Source of the DNA: Melioribacter roseus
GTDB taxonomy: Bacteria; Bacteroidota; Ignavibacteria; Ignavibacteriales; Melioribacteraceae
Direction of reading: 5' to 3'
NCBI GenBank assembly: GCA_020723165.1
Contig: DYJK01000020.1
Span: 1 to 39,243, forward strand
DNA length: 39,243 nt
Shown here piece after piece: positions 24,161 to 32,875 of the stretch. The notes beneath the pieces were generated by a model, which had not been told where the DNA came from, ran no database searches, and saw only the letters and a list, made by a program, of their open reading frames with translations. The position numbers were made by a program, and so were the translations under genes. Numbering within the stretch: the stretch's first letter is position 1; the number at the start of each line of letters is the position of its first letter.

Positions 24161-26143
24161 ATGCTTTATAAGAGAATGGTTTTACTGATTGTACCGCTTT
24201 TATTAATTATCGTTTCATGCACACCGGAACAATCTAAAATAGTAGCTGAATACGGGGATTATAAAATCTACCTTGATGAATTTGAAAAAGCGTATGTAAA
24301 AAATGCCGGCGGACTTGAGAAAGCTAAAAAGGATTCGATAGATGCTTACGAAAAATTCCTCGATCTGTTTGTTAATTACAAGATGAAACTTCGTGATGCT
24401 ATGATACGTGGTTATAAAGTCAATCCCGAAATGCAGAGTGAGTTGCTGCAATACAAAATAAATATCGGGACTACATTGTTTTTAGAAAATGCACTTATAG
24501 AACCCGGGATAAAAGAATTGTATGAAAGGAGAAAAACGGAAATTCTTGCTGCTCATATAAGTCTTGCACCTGATTCAGCGATGAACGAAACCCAGGTAAT
24601 AGAATTGGGGAACAAATTGATAGAAAGAATAAACAAGGGCGAAGACTTTGCGGCATTAGCCAAACAATATTCAAAAGATCCTAACACAAGGGACCGCAGC
24701 GGTGTTGTCGGGTGGATAACTGCCGGCCAGGTTTTAATCAAAGAGATTGAAGATGCATTATATAATACCGAACCGGGTAAAATTTATCCTAAACTGCTTA
24801 AGTCAAATGTAAATTATCATATCATCAAAGTTTTAGAGAAAGGCGCCCGCAAACATGCTTTAGTTGCAAGCCACATTTTAGCTGCATTTAGAGATACAAC
24901 CGGTAATGTTGATACATCGAGAGCTTATACAAAAATACTTGATATTAAAAAACATCTTGATGCCGGTGAAGATTTCGGTGAAGTTGCCCAAAAATATTCG
25001 GACGATAAGTGGAGTGCAAAGAATAAAGGTGAACTCGGTTCATTTACACGCGGCAGAATGGTACCGGAATTTGAAGAAGCTGCATGGAAACTAAAACCGG
25101 GTGAAGTTTCTCCTATTGTTAAATCTCAATTTGGTTACCACATTATAAAATTGAAATCAATTGAATCGAACCCTGAATTCCAGCAAGCTCGTGATGAGTT
25201 GAAAGAAACTTATAAACGTGTTAAATATAAATTTGAATATGACCAGTTGATTGAGAAATTGAAAAGTGAAAAAAATTACAAGGCAAACGGAGAAGTTATT
25301 GGTAAATTACACGGTAGGGTTGATACAATTCAAGTCGGTCCTTCGTACGCTAATAGTCTTGTACAAAATGAATTAGGTAAAGAAATTTTATTCAGTACAA
25401 ACACCAATAAGTATATTGTAGACTCATTGTTCTCCTATTTATATAAGAAAGGTCTATACATCCAATCGAAAATGAATAATAAAAATTTAGAAGACGCAAT
25501 TAAACAATACACTTCCGACATGCTTGTCCAGGAGAAAGCTTTAGAATATGATAAAGAGAATAGTGCGTTTGCAGATATAATGAAAGATTATGAAGATGGT
25601 ATTTATTTATTCAAAATTTTAGAAGACGAAGTATGGACCAAAGTAAAAGTCGATAGCCAGTCGATAGCAAATTACTATCAAGAAGTAAAACAGAATTATT
25701 GGTGGAAAGAGCGGGTTGAATTCAAAGAAATATTTATCAGGAAAGATTCTTTGATGGTAGCGGTATTCAATAGGGCGATGGAAGGCGAGAATTTTGATTC
25801 TCTGATTGCAAAATATTCGGTAAGGAAAGGATATGAAAACACTCCCGGTTATTTCGGTTTAGTTGAAATAGATGCTAATGATCTTGCAAAGAATGCTGCC
25901 AAGATTGAAAAAATCGGCGGAATTGCCAGACCGTTTAAGCACCAGGATGGCTATTCGATCGTGAAATTAGTACAAAGAGTTCCGCCTTCACAAAAAACAT
26001 TTGAGGAAGTACAAGCTGAACTTTCTAGTATATTGCAAGAAAAAGAAACAAAGAAAATGGAAGATGAATATTTGGATAGATTGAAAAAATTGTACAAGCC
26101 AAAATATTATTATGAAGAATTAATCAATGCTTTCAAGCAGTAA
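24161..26143 (+). CDS. lipoprotein peptidyl-prolyl isomerase with parvulin repeats
   Basis: A 660-residue protein with a lipoprotein signal (cysteine in IIVSCTPE), so it is envelope-anchored. It has a SurA-like N-terminal region, then two clear parvulin domains at about 126-226 and 230-345 (each with an AxHI strand, a Gly-rich GxxGW/GELGSF loop and a YHIIK end), and a more divergent third parvulin-like region at about 515-620. AAGGAGG upstream of the ATG is a strong ribosome binding site. The next two genes encode related proteins and overlap or follow immediately, forming one operon for outer-membrane protein folding. Confidence 0.9.
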   Translation: MLYKRMVLLIVPLLLIIVSCTPEQSKIVAEYGDYKIYLDEFEKAYVKNAGGLEKAKKDSIDAYEKFLDLFVNYKMKLRDAMIRGYKVNPEMQSELLQYKINIGTTLFLENALIEPGIKELYERRKTEILAAHISLAPDSAMNETQVIELGNKLIERINKGEDFAALAKQYSKDPNTRDRSGVVGWITAGQVLIKEIEDALYNTEPGKIYPKLLKSNVNYHIIKVLEKGARKHALVASHILAAFRDTTGNVDTSRAYTKILDIKKHLDAGEDFGEVAQKYSDDKWSAKNKGELGSFTRGRMVPEFEEAAWKLKPGEVSPIVKSQFGYHIIKLKSIESNPEFQQARDELKETYKRVKYKFEYDQLIEKLKSEKNYKANGEVIGKLHGRVDTIQVGPSYANSLVQNELGKEILFSTNTNKYIVDSLFSYLYKKGLYIQSKMNNKNLEDAIKQYTSDMLVQEKALEYDKENSAFADIMKDYEDGIYLFKILEDEVWTKVKVDSQSIANYYQEVKQNYWWKERVEFKEIFIRKDSLMVAVFNRAMEGENFDSLIAKYSVRKGYENTPGYFGLVEIDANDLAKNAAKIEKIGGIARPFKHQDGYSIVKLVQRVPPSQKTFEEVQAELSSILQEKETKKMEDEYLDRLKKLYKPKYYYEELINAFKQ

Positions 26144-26939
26144 AAAAATTTTCATATTGCTTCTTCTGTTATTGTTTGCTTGTTCCAAGGAAGAAAAAAA
26201 ATCCAGGGAACTGGTACGGATTAATGACGCGGTACTAACAGAAGATGAATTACGGATTGCTCTTTCGGATTCACGTAACTATGGTAAAAATCGTGAAGAG
26301 TATATTAATGATTGGATAGAACAGCAGATACTTTATCAGCAAGCGGTTGACGAGGGCATTGTTAACGGGAGCGAGTATAATTTAATCTTTGAAACAACCA
26401 GGAAGAAACTTGCCTCTTCGATGCTGTTAGAAAAATTGATAGAAGAAAATAAGTTCGAGCCAGGTAGCGAAGAGCTTGAAAATTATTTTGAAGAATACAA
26501 AAACGATTTTAGATTCGATAATGATGAGTACCGTTTGAATATTGCATATTTTAATAACCAGGAAAAAGCTGCTCAGTTCCGCACTTTATTGATTGAAAGT
26601 GATTGGGATAAAGCATTGAACGCTTACCGTTTGGAAACAAGTCTGACTGCAACAGTCTCATCAGAGATTTATTCCGATTATAGACTTCAGCCGGTGAATT
26701 TGCAGCGAGCAGTCCAGGTACTTATGCCCGGTGAAGTTAGTATAGTTCTAGAAACGGAACCGATGAAATTTGTGGTTGTTCAACTCCTTGAAAAGTTGTA
26801 CGAAGGAGACATTCCGAAATTTGAAACAGTGTTAAACGAGGTGAAAGCCAGGTACATAATTGTTAAGAATAAGGATTTCGTTAAACAGTACATCAACAAA
26901 TTAATCGAAGATCATAACATTGAAATTAAAAGGTACTAA
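26127..26939 (+). CDS. SurA/PpiC-like chaperone lipoprotein lacking a parvulin core
   Basis: A 270-residue protein with a lipoprotein signal (cysteine in LLFACSKE). The N-terminal part (RINDAVLTEDELRIAL, then helices) is like the chaperone arm of SurA/PpiC proteins. The C-terminal part keeps only weak parvulin-like strands (MPGEVSIVLETEPMKFVVVQL) without the usual glycine loop and catalytic residues, so it is probably a chaperone rather than an isomerase. It overlaps the preceding gene by 17 bases and ends just before surA, which implies translational coupling. Confidence 0.8.
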   Translation: MLSSSKKIFILLLLLLFACSKEEKKSRELVRINDAVLTEDELRIALSDSRNYGKNREEYINDWIEQQILYQQAVDEGIVNGSEYNLIFETTRKKLASSMLLEKLIEENKFEPGSEELENYFEEYKNDFRFDNDEYRLNIAYFNNQEKAAQFRTLLIESDWDKALNAYRLETSLTATVSSEIYSDYRLQPVNLQRAVQVLMPGEVSIVLETEPMKFVVVQLLEKLYEGDIPKFETVLNEVKARYIIVKNKDFVKQYINKLIEDHNIEIKRY

Positions 26940-26941
26940 GA

Positions 26942-28207
26942 ATGAGATATATTCTTGTTGTTATTTTTTTGAGCACAGTATTATTTGGACAGCAGACTGC
27001 CGATAGAATTGTAGCTGTTGTTGATAATGAAATAATCCTGAAATCCGAACTCGATTTTCGTGTTAATATGGAAGCCGCACAAAAGAATTTAGACCCCGCC
27101 AACGAACTCTTGCAACAGCAAATTCTCAATCAATTGATCGAAGAAAAACTTCTTTATGCTCAAGCTGAACTTGATTCAATAACAGTTAAGGACGAGCAAG
27201 TAACCGAAGTGCTCGAGAATCAGATCAATTATTTTATACAGCAGTACGGCTCAAAAGAACGGCTTGAACAGTTGTACGGTATGCCGGTCGAAAAAATTAA
27301 ACGGACTTTGCGGGAAGACACGCGTAAAAGTTTAATGGCACAGATGATGCAGCAGAAAAAATTTAGTGAAATGCAAGTTACCCGTAAAGAAGTAATTGAA
27401 TTCTACGATCAATTTAAAGATTCACTTAGCATTGTCCCCGATAAGTATCAACTCTCGCATATTTTCCAAAATCCCCAAACCGGTGATAGAATTAAAAGGA
27501 AAGCAAAAGATCTTGCGGTTAAACTATTGGATTCATTAAAAAAGGGAGGTGACTTTGCAGAGTTGGCAAAGAAATTTTCCGATGATCCCGGAAGTGCATC
27601 GCAAGGCGGTGACCTTGGTTTTGTTAAACGCGGTGTCTTTTACCCTGAATTCGAATCTGTGGCATTCTCGCTCGCACCTAACCAGTTATCGGGTATTGTT
27701 GAGTCGCCAGTCGGTTATCATATAATTCAGCTTCTCGAAAGAAGGGGCGAAGCTATTCATTCAAGACATATCCTGGTTAAATTAAAATCTGATGATGAAG
27801 CAGATCTGAAGGCAATTGAATTCTTAACTGAAATTCGTGATAGTATAATGAAAGGGAATAATGCTTTTGATTATTATGCAAAGAAATACAGCGACGATAA
27901 AGAAACCGGTAAATTTGGAGGCGATCTCGGCACCTTTGAAGTTTCCCAGCTTGATAAAACATTGACGGATGTTATCTATAAATTGAAAGAGGGAGAAATT
28001 AGTTTCCCGAAACGTTTGGAGATCGACCGGAATATTTATGGTTATCATATTGTCAAATTGATAAAGAGAATTCCTGAACACAAACCTGACCTCGATATTG
28101 ATTATAACGATATTAAACGGATAGCGGAATATTATAAGAGACAAAAACTTTACACAAAATGGATCGAAGAAATTAAAGAAAAAATTTATTGGGAAATTCG
28201 TATTTAA
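26942..28207 (+). CDS. surA: SurA-type periplasmic chaperone/isomerase
   Basis: A 421-residue periplasmic protein with a signal peptide ending near LFGQQ. The SurA order is kept: an N-terminal chaperone domain starting DRIVAVVDNEIILKSELD, a first parvulin domain at about 175-265 (LSHI, GSASQGGDLG, GYHII) and a second at about 275-385 (SRHIL, KFGGDLG, YHIVKL). The length is like E. coli SurA. It escorts outer-membrane proteins across the periplasm. It starts two bases after the previous stop and closes the three-gene operon from 24161. Confidence 0.93.
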   Translation: MRYILVVIFLSTVLFGQQTADRIVAVVDNEIILKSELDFRVNMEAAQKNLDPANELLQQQILNQLIEEKLLYAQAELDSITVKDEQVTEVLENQINYFIQQYGSKERLEQLYGMPVEKIKRTLREDTRKSLMAQMMQQKKFSEMQVTRKEVIEFYDQFKDSLSIVPDKYQLSHIFQNPQTGDRIKRKAKDLAVKLLDSLKKGGDFAELAKKFSDDPGSASQGGDLGFVKRGVFYPEFESVAFSLAPNQLSGIVESPVGYHIIQLLERRGEAIHSRHILVKLKSDDEADLKAIEFLTEIRDSIMKGNNAFDYYAKKYSDDKETGKFGGDLGTFEVSQLDKTLTDVIYKLKEGEISFPKRLEIDRNIYGYHIVKLIKRIPEHKPDLDIDYNDIKRIAEYYKRQKLYTKWIEEIKEKIYWEIRI

Positions 28208-28250
28208 TTATTAACGTAAACCGGGAGTTTCAAAATTAGAGGAGTAATTA

Positions 28251-29243
28251 GTGTCCGATTCCAAGATCAATGACGTTGAAGCTGTAGAAAAACTCTCGAG
28301 TTCAATAGCACTCATCAAAAAAGAAATTTCGAAAGTTATAATCGGGCAAGATCAAATAATCAATGATCTGCTTGTAAGTTTATTATCACGCGGACATTGT
28401 TTATTGGTCGGCGTACCGGGATTAGCAAAAACACTTCTCATAAAAACTCTTGCCGAGGTTGTTGATCTAAAATTCAGCCGGATTCAATTTACCCCGGACC
28501 TTATGCCAGGCGATATTACCGGTACAGAAATTATTGATGAGGACCCTTCGTCCAATCAAAGAAAATTCAGGTTTATTAAAGGCCCCGTTTTTGCAAATAT
28601 AATTTTGGCAGATGAAATAAATCGTACACCGCCCAAAACACAAGCCGCTCTGCTTGAAGCTATGCAAGAACATAAAGTTACAGCAGCCGGTGTTACACAC
28701 ATTCTTGATGAACCGTTCTTTGTACTTGCAACACAAAATCCGATAGAGCAAGAAGGAACTTACCCTCTCCCTGAAGCTCAGTTAGACCGGTTCATGTTCA
28801 ACCTTTGGCTTGATTACCCTAACTTTAAAGAAGAAATTGAAATTATAAAAACAACAACCAGTGATTATAAACCCGATCTAAAAAAAATTCTTGATGCTGA
28901 AGAATTAATTTCTTTTCAAGATTTAGTCAAACGCGTCCCGGTTGCGGATAATGTAATCGAGTTCACCGTTAACTTTGTTGGTAAAACCCGTCCCACAAAC
29001 GGTACCTCTGAAAAATTTGTGAAGGATTGGGTTAACTGGGGCGCCGGTCCGCGAGCATCGCAATACCTTATACTTGCTGCAAAAACCAAAGCCGTAATGG
29101 AAGGGCGATTTACTCCGTCGATAGATGATGTAAAATCATTTTTTATTCCGGTTCTCCGGCACAGAATCATTCCAAATTTTTCTGCTGAAGCAGATGGGAT
29201 TGGCTCTGTAGAGATTATTAGCAAACTTATTCACTTAAGTTGA
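28251..29243 (+). CDS. MoxR-family AAA+ ATPase
   Basis: A 330-residue ATPase with Walker A in GVPGLAKT, Walker B in ILADEINR, sensor residues in LATQNP and the C-terminal lid (AAA_lid_2). The GTG start is chosen for the GAGGAG about seven bases upstream. MoxR ATPases act as chaperones that insert cofactors or mature complexes. They are usually followed by a DUF58 protein and von Willebrand factor A-domain (VWA) proteins, but here a methyltransferase-restriction pair comes next, so the usual partners are missing or displaced. Confidence 0.95.
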   Translation: MSDSKINDVEAVEKLSSSIALIKKEISKVIIGQDQIINDLLVSLLSRGHCLLVGVPGLAKTLLIKTLAEVVDLKFSRIQFTPDLMPGDITGTEIIDEDPSSNQRKFRFIKGPVFANIILADEINRTPPKTQAALLEAMQEHKVTAAGVTHILDEPFFVLATQNPIEQEGTYPLPEAQLDRFMFNLWLDYPNFKEEIEIIKTTTSDYKPDLKKILDAEELISFQDLVKRVPVADNVIEFTVNFVGKTRPTNGTSEKFVKDWVNWGAGPRASQYLILAAKTKAVMEGRFTPSIDDVKSFFIPVLRHRIIPNFSAEADGIGSVEIISKLIHLS

Positions 29244-29328
29244 ATATACTATTTACTTCATAACTTTATTTTCTTAGTTTTTTATAACGACATTATAGAC
29301 ATGGATACTTATTAAAGAAAACAATATC

Positions 29329-30252
29329 ATGCAATTATTTGGCAATAAATATCACAAGATTATTCATGGTGAGGCAATCGAAGCTCTTACAAGTGAAGTT
29401 AAAGACGCTTCTATTGATTTGATATTTATTGACCCTCCGTATAATATTGGTAAGAACTTTAATGGACATAAAGACAGATGGGAAAATGATTCTGATTATT
29501 TAGATTGGTCTTACACCTGGTTGAAGTTGTGTATAAAAAAACTTAAACCAAACGGAAGTTTGTATGTAATGACTTCAACACAGTTCATGCCGTACTTTGA
29601 CCTTTTTTTAAGAGATAAAATTAATGTTCTTTCACGTTTAGTTTGGTACTATGATAGTTCGGGTGTTCAAGCTAAAAATTATTATGGTTCTCTTTATGAA
29701 CCGATCTTATTTTGTGTAAAAGACAAAAACAACTATACATTTAATGCTGATGATGTCTCTGTTGATGCTAGAACCGGTGCAGAGCGCAAATTAATTGATT
29801 ATCGTAAAAACCCTCCACAAATTTATAACTCAAAGAAAGTCCCGGGTAATGTATGGGAATTTCCACGTGTAAGATATAGAATGGACGAGTACGAGAATCA
29901 TCCGACACAAAAACCAATCGCTTTGCTTGAAAGAATAATTAAAGCAAGCTCAAATCCAGGTGATACTGTTCTGGATCCATTTTCTGGGAGTTTTACTACC
30001 GCTTTTGTTGCTCAACAACTCCAGCGTAAATCAATTTCTATAGAACTCCAAGAAGATTATATTAAAATTGGATTAAGAAGATTAAACATTGCAGATGAAT
30101 ATAAAGGTGAAAAGTTAGTTAAAGAATTAAAAACTTACGAAGAACTTAAAATAAATAAAGAACAACTCATTTTATTCGAAAAAAATGATGAACCATATCT
30201 TCACAGAAAGAATAAAAAAAGTACTCGGAAGAAACTTCCCCAAGCGAAGTGA
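29329..30252 (+). CDS. YhdJ-like N6-adenine DNA methyltransferase
   Basis: A 307-residue beta-class methyltransferase closely resembling E. coli YhdJ. It has DPPYNIGKNF (Asp35 start of the catalytic motif), WYYDSSGVQAKNYYGS, DYRKNPPQ, KVPGNVWEFPRVRY, NHPTQKP and DPFSGSFTT (from Asp216). YhdJ methylates ATGCAT, so that target is the best guess here, by family. The C-terminal 40 residues are Lys-rich and extend past the YhdJ end. Its last 68 bases overlap the next gene, a probable restriction enzyme. Together they form a type II restriction-modification pair. No clear ribosome binding site is seen. Confidence 0.93.
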   Translation: MQLFGNKYHKIIHGEAIEALTSEVKDASIDLIFIDPPYNIGKNFNGHKDRWENDSDYLDWSYTWLKLCIKKLKPNGSLYVMTSTQFMPYFDLFLRDKINVLSRLVWYYDSSGVQAKNYYGSLYEPILFCVKDKNNYTFNADDVSVDARTGAERKLIDYRKNPPQIYNSKKVPGNVWEFPRVRYRMDEYENHPTQKPIALLERIIKASSNPGDTVLDPFSGSFTTAFVAQQLQRKSISIELQEDYIKIGLRRLNIADEYKGEKLVKELKTYEELKINKEQLILFEKNDEPYLHRKNKKSTRKKLPQAK

Positions 30253-31294
30253 AGAAGTATTTAACCGAAGTGAACTTCTTCAGTATATTAACTTTAAGAC
30301 TAAATCTGCTAACAGAGGTTCTAAGGCAAGGTCAAGTTTCGCAAATTTATATGCTATTTATGTTCTCATTGAAGATTATGTTGAAAATGGATTTGATCGA
30401 AAGTCAGGCTACTCAAATTACAAGGGAGCGGAGTATTCAAAACTTTTTTCAAGACAACGTGAGTTACCCTTTGGGAGAAAACTTCAAAACCACGCATTAA
30501 ATAATCGAATGAATTCGGAATTTCAAAAATATTTTCCAAATTCTGATTACATACCCATACTACGCAACCTTGAAACAAATCGCTATTGGATCAATGAAAA
30601 TTTAATGAAGATTAAAATCAATGGCACTAAATACAATATTGCAAAGCCAGTATTAGAAATAATAGAAGATTACATGCTGGCAAAAAAAGAATCTTTTAAT
30701 AGATTCATAAAAGACTGTATAAAAATTCAAAAAATTGAAAAAGCAAACACATCAAAAGCAATCCAATTTGTTAAAGAATTAATTCAACCCAATGTTGATG
30801 CAAGGCTATTTGAGATTGTCAGTTTTTCTATATTGAAAAGTTATTATAAAAATCAAAAAATTTACTGGGGTTTTGAAAAGACAAAAATCAATGAAGATCG
30901 TTTACTTTTATTCAAGACTGGAAGAACAAATGCTAATGATGGAGGCATTGATTTTGTCATGAAACCGTTAGGAAGATTTTTCCAGGTTACTGAAACACTT
31001 GATGTTAAGAAGTATTTTTTAGATATCGACAAAATAGAGCGCTATCCTATAACGTTTGTTATTAAGTCTGAACTCCCGGAGAATGAAATACGTACCCAAT
31101 TAAAAATAAACGCGTTAAAAAAATTCTCAGTTAAGTCAGTAGTTGATAAGTATATGAATTCTATTGAAGAAATAATTAATGTAACAAAGTTGCTAGAGAG
31201 ATTTACACAAGCTGTAAAAACGGGACTGCTATCAGAAATACTTCAAGAAATAATAAAACATAGTAAAGTAGAATTTAATTATACGAAAGGATGA
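30185..31294 (+). CDS. putative type II restriction endonuclease
   Basis: A 369-residue protein overlapping the methyltransferase gene by 68 bases and starting ATGATG. Its position and size fit a cognate restriction enzyme. A PD-(D/E)xK-like core may be at NDGGIDF (Asp256) followed by RFFQVTE (Gln267). In the usual Asp...(Glu/Gln)-x-Lys pattern a Lys would stand where Thr269 is, so the active site is either variant or not this segment. A downstream DVKKYF offers other lysines. AT-rich and unrelated in style to its neighbours, the pair was probably acquired. Activity and specificity (ATGCAT by association) are unproven. Confidence 0.65.
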   Translation: MMNHIFTERIKKVLGRNFPKRSEEVFNRSELLQYINFKTKSANRGSKARSSFANLYAIYVLIEDYVENGFDRKSGYSNYKGAEYSKLFSRQRELPFGRKLQNHALNNRMNSEFQKYFPNSDYIPILRNLETNRYWINENLMKIKINGTKYNIAKPVLEIIEDYMLAKKESFNRFIKDCIKIQKIEKANTSKAIQFVKELIQPNVDARLFEIVSFSILKSYYKNQKIYWGFEKTKINEDRLLLFKTGRTNANDGGIDFVMKPLGRFFQVTETLDVKKYFLDIDKIERYPITFVIKSELPENEIRTQLKINALKKFSVKSVVDKYMNSIEEIINVTKLLERFTQAVKTGLLSEILQEIIKHSKVEFNYTKG

Positions 31295-31296
31295 TC

Positions 31297-31671
31297 ATGA
31301 GCCGAATTATACATTTTGAAATTGCTGCCAGCAATCCAGAAAAGGTGATCTCATTTTACAAATCTGTCTTTGGGTGGAATGTTCAACAATGGGGTAATGA
31401 AGAATACTGGCTTGCATTTACCGGTGATAAAAGTGAACCGGGTATTGATGGTGCCTTTTTCAAACCGAAAGGTGCTATGCCCGGTAATGGATTTGTGAAT
31501 ACGATTCAAGTTGAAAATTTAGATGCCACTATTGAGAAAGTTAAAACATCCGGGGGTGAATTAGTAGTTGATAAAATGGCATTACCCGGTATCGGTTATT
31601 TATGTTATGGCAAAGATGTTGAAGGAACAATTTTCGGTATGATGCAAGAGGATGTAAATGCCGGAAAGTAA
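31297..31671 (+). CDS. VOC-superfamily (glyoxalase-like) protein
   Basis: A 124-residue protein of the vicinal-oxygen-chelate fold: IIHFEIAASNPEKVISFYKSVFGW in the first repeat, with the later NTIQVENLDATIEKV and GTIFGMMQ in the second. These are typical of small glyoxalase/bleomycin-resistance-like proteins with unknown substrates. The ATG at 31297 follows GAAAGG at good spacing; an ATG at 31291 overlaps the upstream stop and would add two residues. It overlaps the next gene by 14 bases. Confidence 0.88.
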   Translation: MSRIIHFEIAASNPEKVISFYKSVFGWNVQQWGNEEYWLAFTGDKSEPGIDGAFFKPKGAMPGNGFVNTIQVENLDATIEKVKTSGGELVVDKMALPGIGYLCYGKDVEGTIFGMMQEDVNAGK

Positions 31672-32869
31672 CAAAGTAAGCATTCTGCTCGTTATTTCTG
31701 TTGCCTTGTTACTTTGTAACTGCACAAAAAAAGAAACTCCCCAAGTACAAAATCCTATTCCAAATTCATTCGGTTTGTATGTTGATTCTCTCATCGAAGT
31801 TCACGGAAACATTAACAAAGGAGAAACGCTTGGTGATTTACTAATTCCGCATGGTCTAACCGATAGTCAAATTCATATATTATCACAAAAAGCTAAAGAA
31901 GTTTTCCCGGTTAAGAATTTAAAAGCCGGAAGCGAATATTATCTTTATGCAAAATGGGATACGGTCGAAACTGTAAAATACTTTGTGTATGTACAAAACC
32001 CGGTTGAGTATGTAATATTTGATCTCACTGATTCAATGAATATTTATCAAGGGAAAAAAGATGTTGTAATTAAAGAGCGGACTGTAGCAAAAACGATAAA
32101 AAATTCATTGTGGCAGACACTTGAATCAAATAATATTGATCCGGAAGTAGCTGTTAAGCTTTCTGAAATTTATGCCTGGCAGATAGACTTTTTTAGAATT
32201 CAAGCGGCTGATTCTTTTAAAGTTGTTTACGAAGAATTATATGTTGACAACCAGCCCACCGGTGTTGGGAAAATTTTAACAGCAGCTTTCCATCATAGGG
32301 ATGAGGATTTTTATGCATTCAGATTCGAAAAGGGAGACGATTATGGTTATTATGATGAAAAAGGTTTAAGTCTCCGCAAAGCTTTTCTGAAAGCACCGCT
32401 AAAGTTTAGTAGAATTTCATCACGGTATTCAATGAGAAGATTTCATCCGATACTTGGCAGAGTGAAATCACATCTTGGTACCGATTATGCGGCGCCATAT
32501 GGAACACCAATTATGAGCGTTGGCGATGGCATTGTAACCGATGCCAGTTACACAAGCGGTAATGGTAATTATGTTAAGATCAGGCATAATTCAACTTACA
32601 CCACACAATATTTGCATATGTCAAAATTTGCTAAAGGTATTAAACGCGGAACAACAGTTAAACAAGGGCAAATTATTGGCTATGTAGGCAGTACCGGTTT
32701 GGCAACCGGTCCGCACGTGTGCTACCGGTTCTGGAAAAATAACAAACAAGTTGATCCGCTTCGTGAAAAAGTGCCGAGTACGGAACCGATCAATAAAAAT
32801 CTTCGTGCCGAATATGAAATTATAAAAGATTCGCTGATTGAAAAATTGATAGCACCCGTTGCACAATAA
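31658..32869 (+). CDS. M23 family cell-wall peptidase, lipoprotein
   Basis: A 403-residue protein with a lipoprotein signal (cysteine in LLCNCTKKE). The middle part resembles the N-terminal regulatory domains of Csd3/MepM-type endopeptidases, and the C-terminal LytM domain has HLGTDYAAPYGTPI (HxxxD ligand pair), QYLHMS, and GPHVCYRFW. In most M23 enzymes the last motif is HxH, with the second His binding zinc; here that position is Cys. I recall the same GPHVCYRF form in other Bacteroidota, so it may be a functional zinc Cys. It probably cuts peptidoglycan cross-links during growth. A GAGG precedes the ATG. Confidence 0.9.
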   Translation: MPESNKVSILLVISVALLLCNCTKKETPQVQNPIPNSFGLYVDSLIEVHGNINKGETLGDLLIPHGLTDSQIHILSQKAKEVFPVKNLKAGSEYYLYAKWDTVETVKYFVYVQNPVEYVIFDLTDSMNIYQGKKDVVIKERTVAKTIKNSLWQTLESNNIDPEVAVKLSEIYAWQIDFFRIQAADSFKVVYEELYVDNQPTGVGKILTAAFHHRDEDFYAFRFEKGDDYGYYDEKGLSLRKAFLKAPLKFSRISSRYSMRRFHPILGRVKSHLGTDYAAPYGTPIMSVGDGIVTDASYTSGNGNYVKIRHNSTYTTQYLHMSKFAKGIKRGTTVKQGQIIGYVGSTGLATGPHVCYRFWKNNKQVDPLREKVPSTEPINKNLRAEYEIIKDSLIEKLIAPVAQ

Positions 32870-32875
32870 TTTTAT

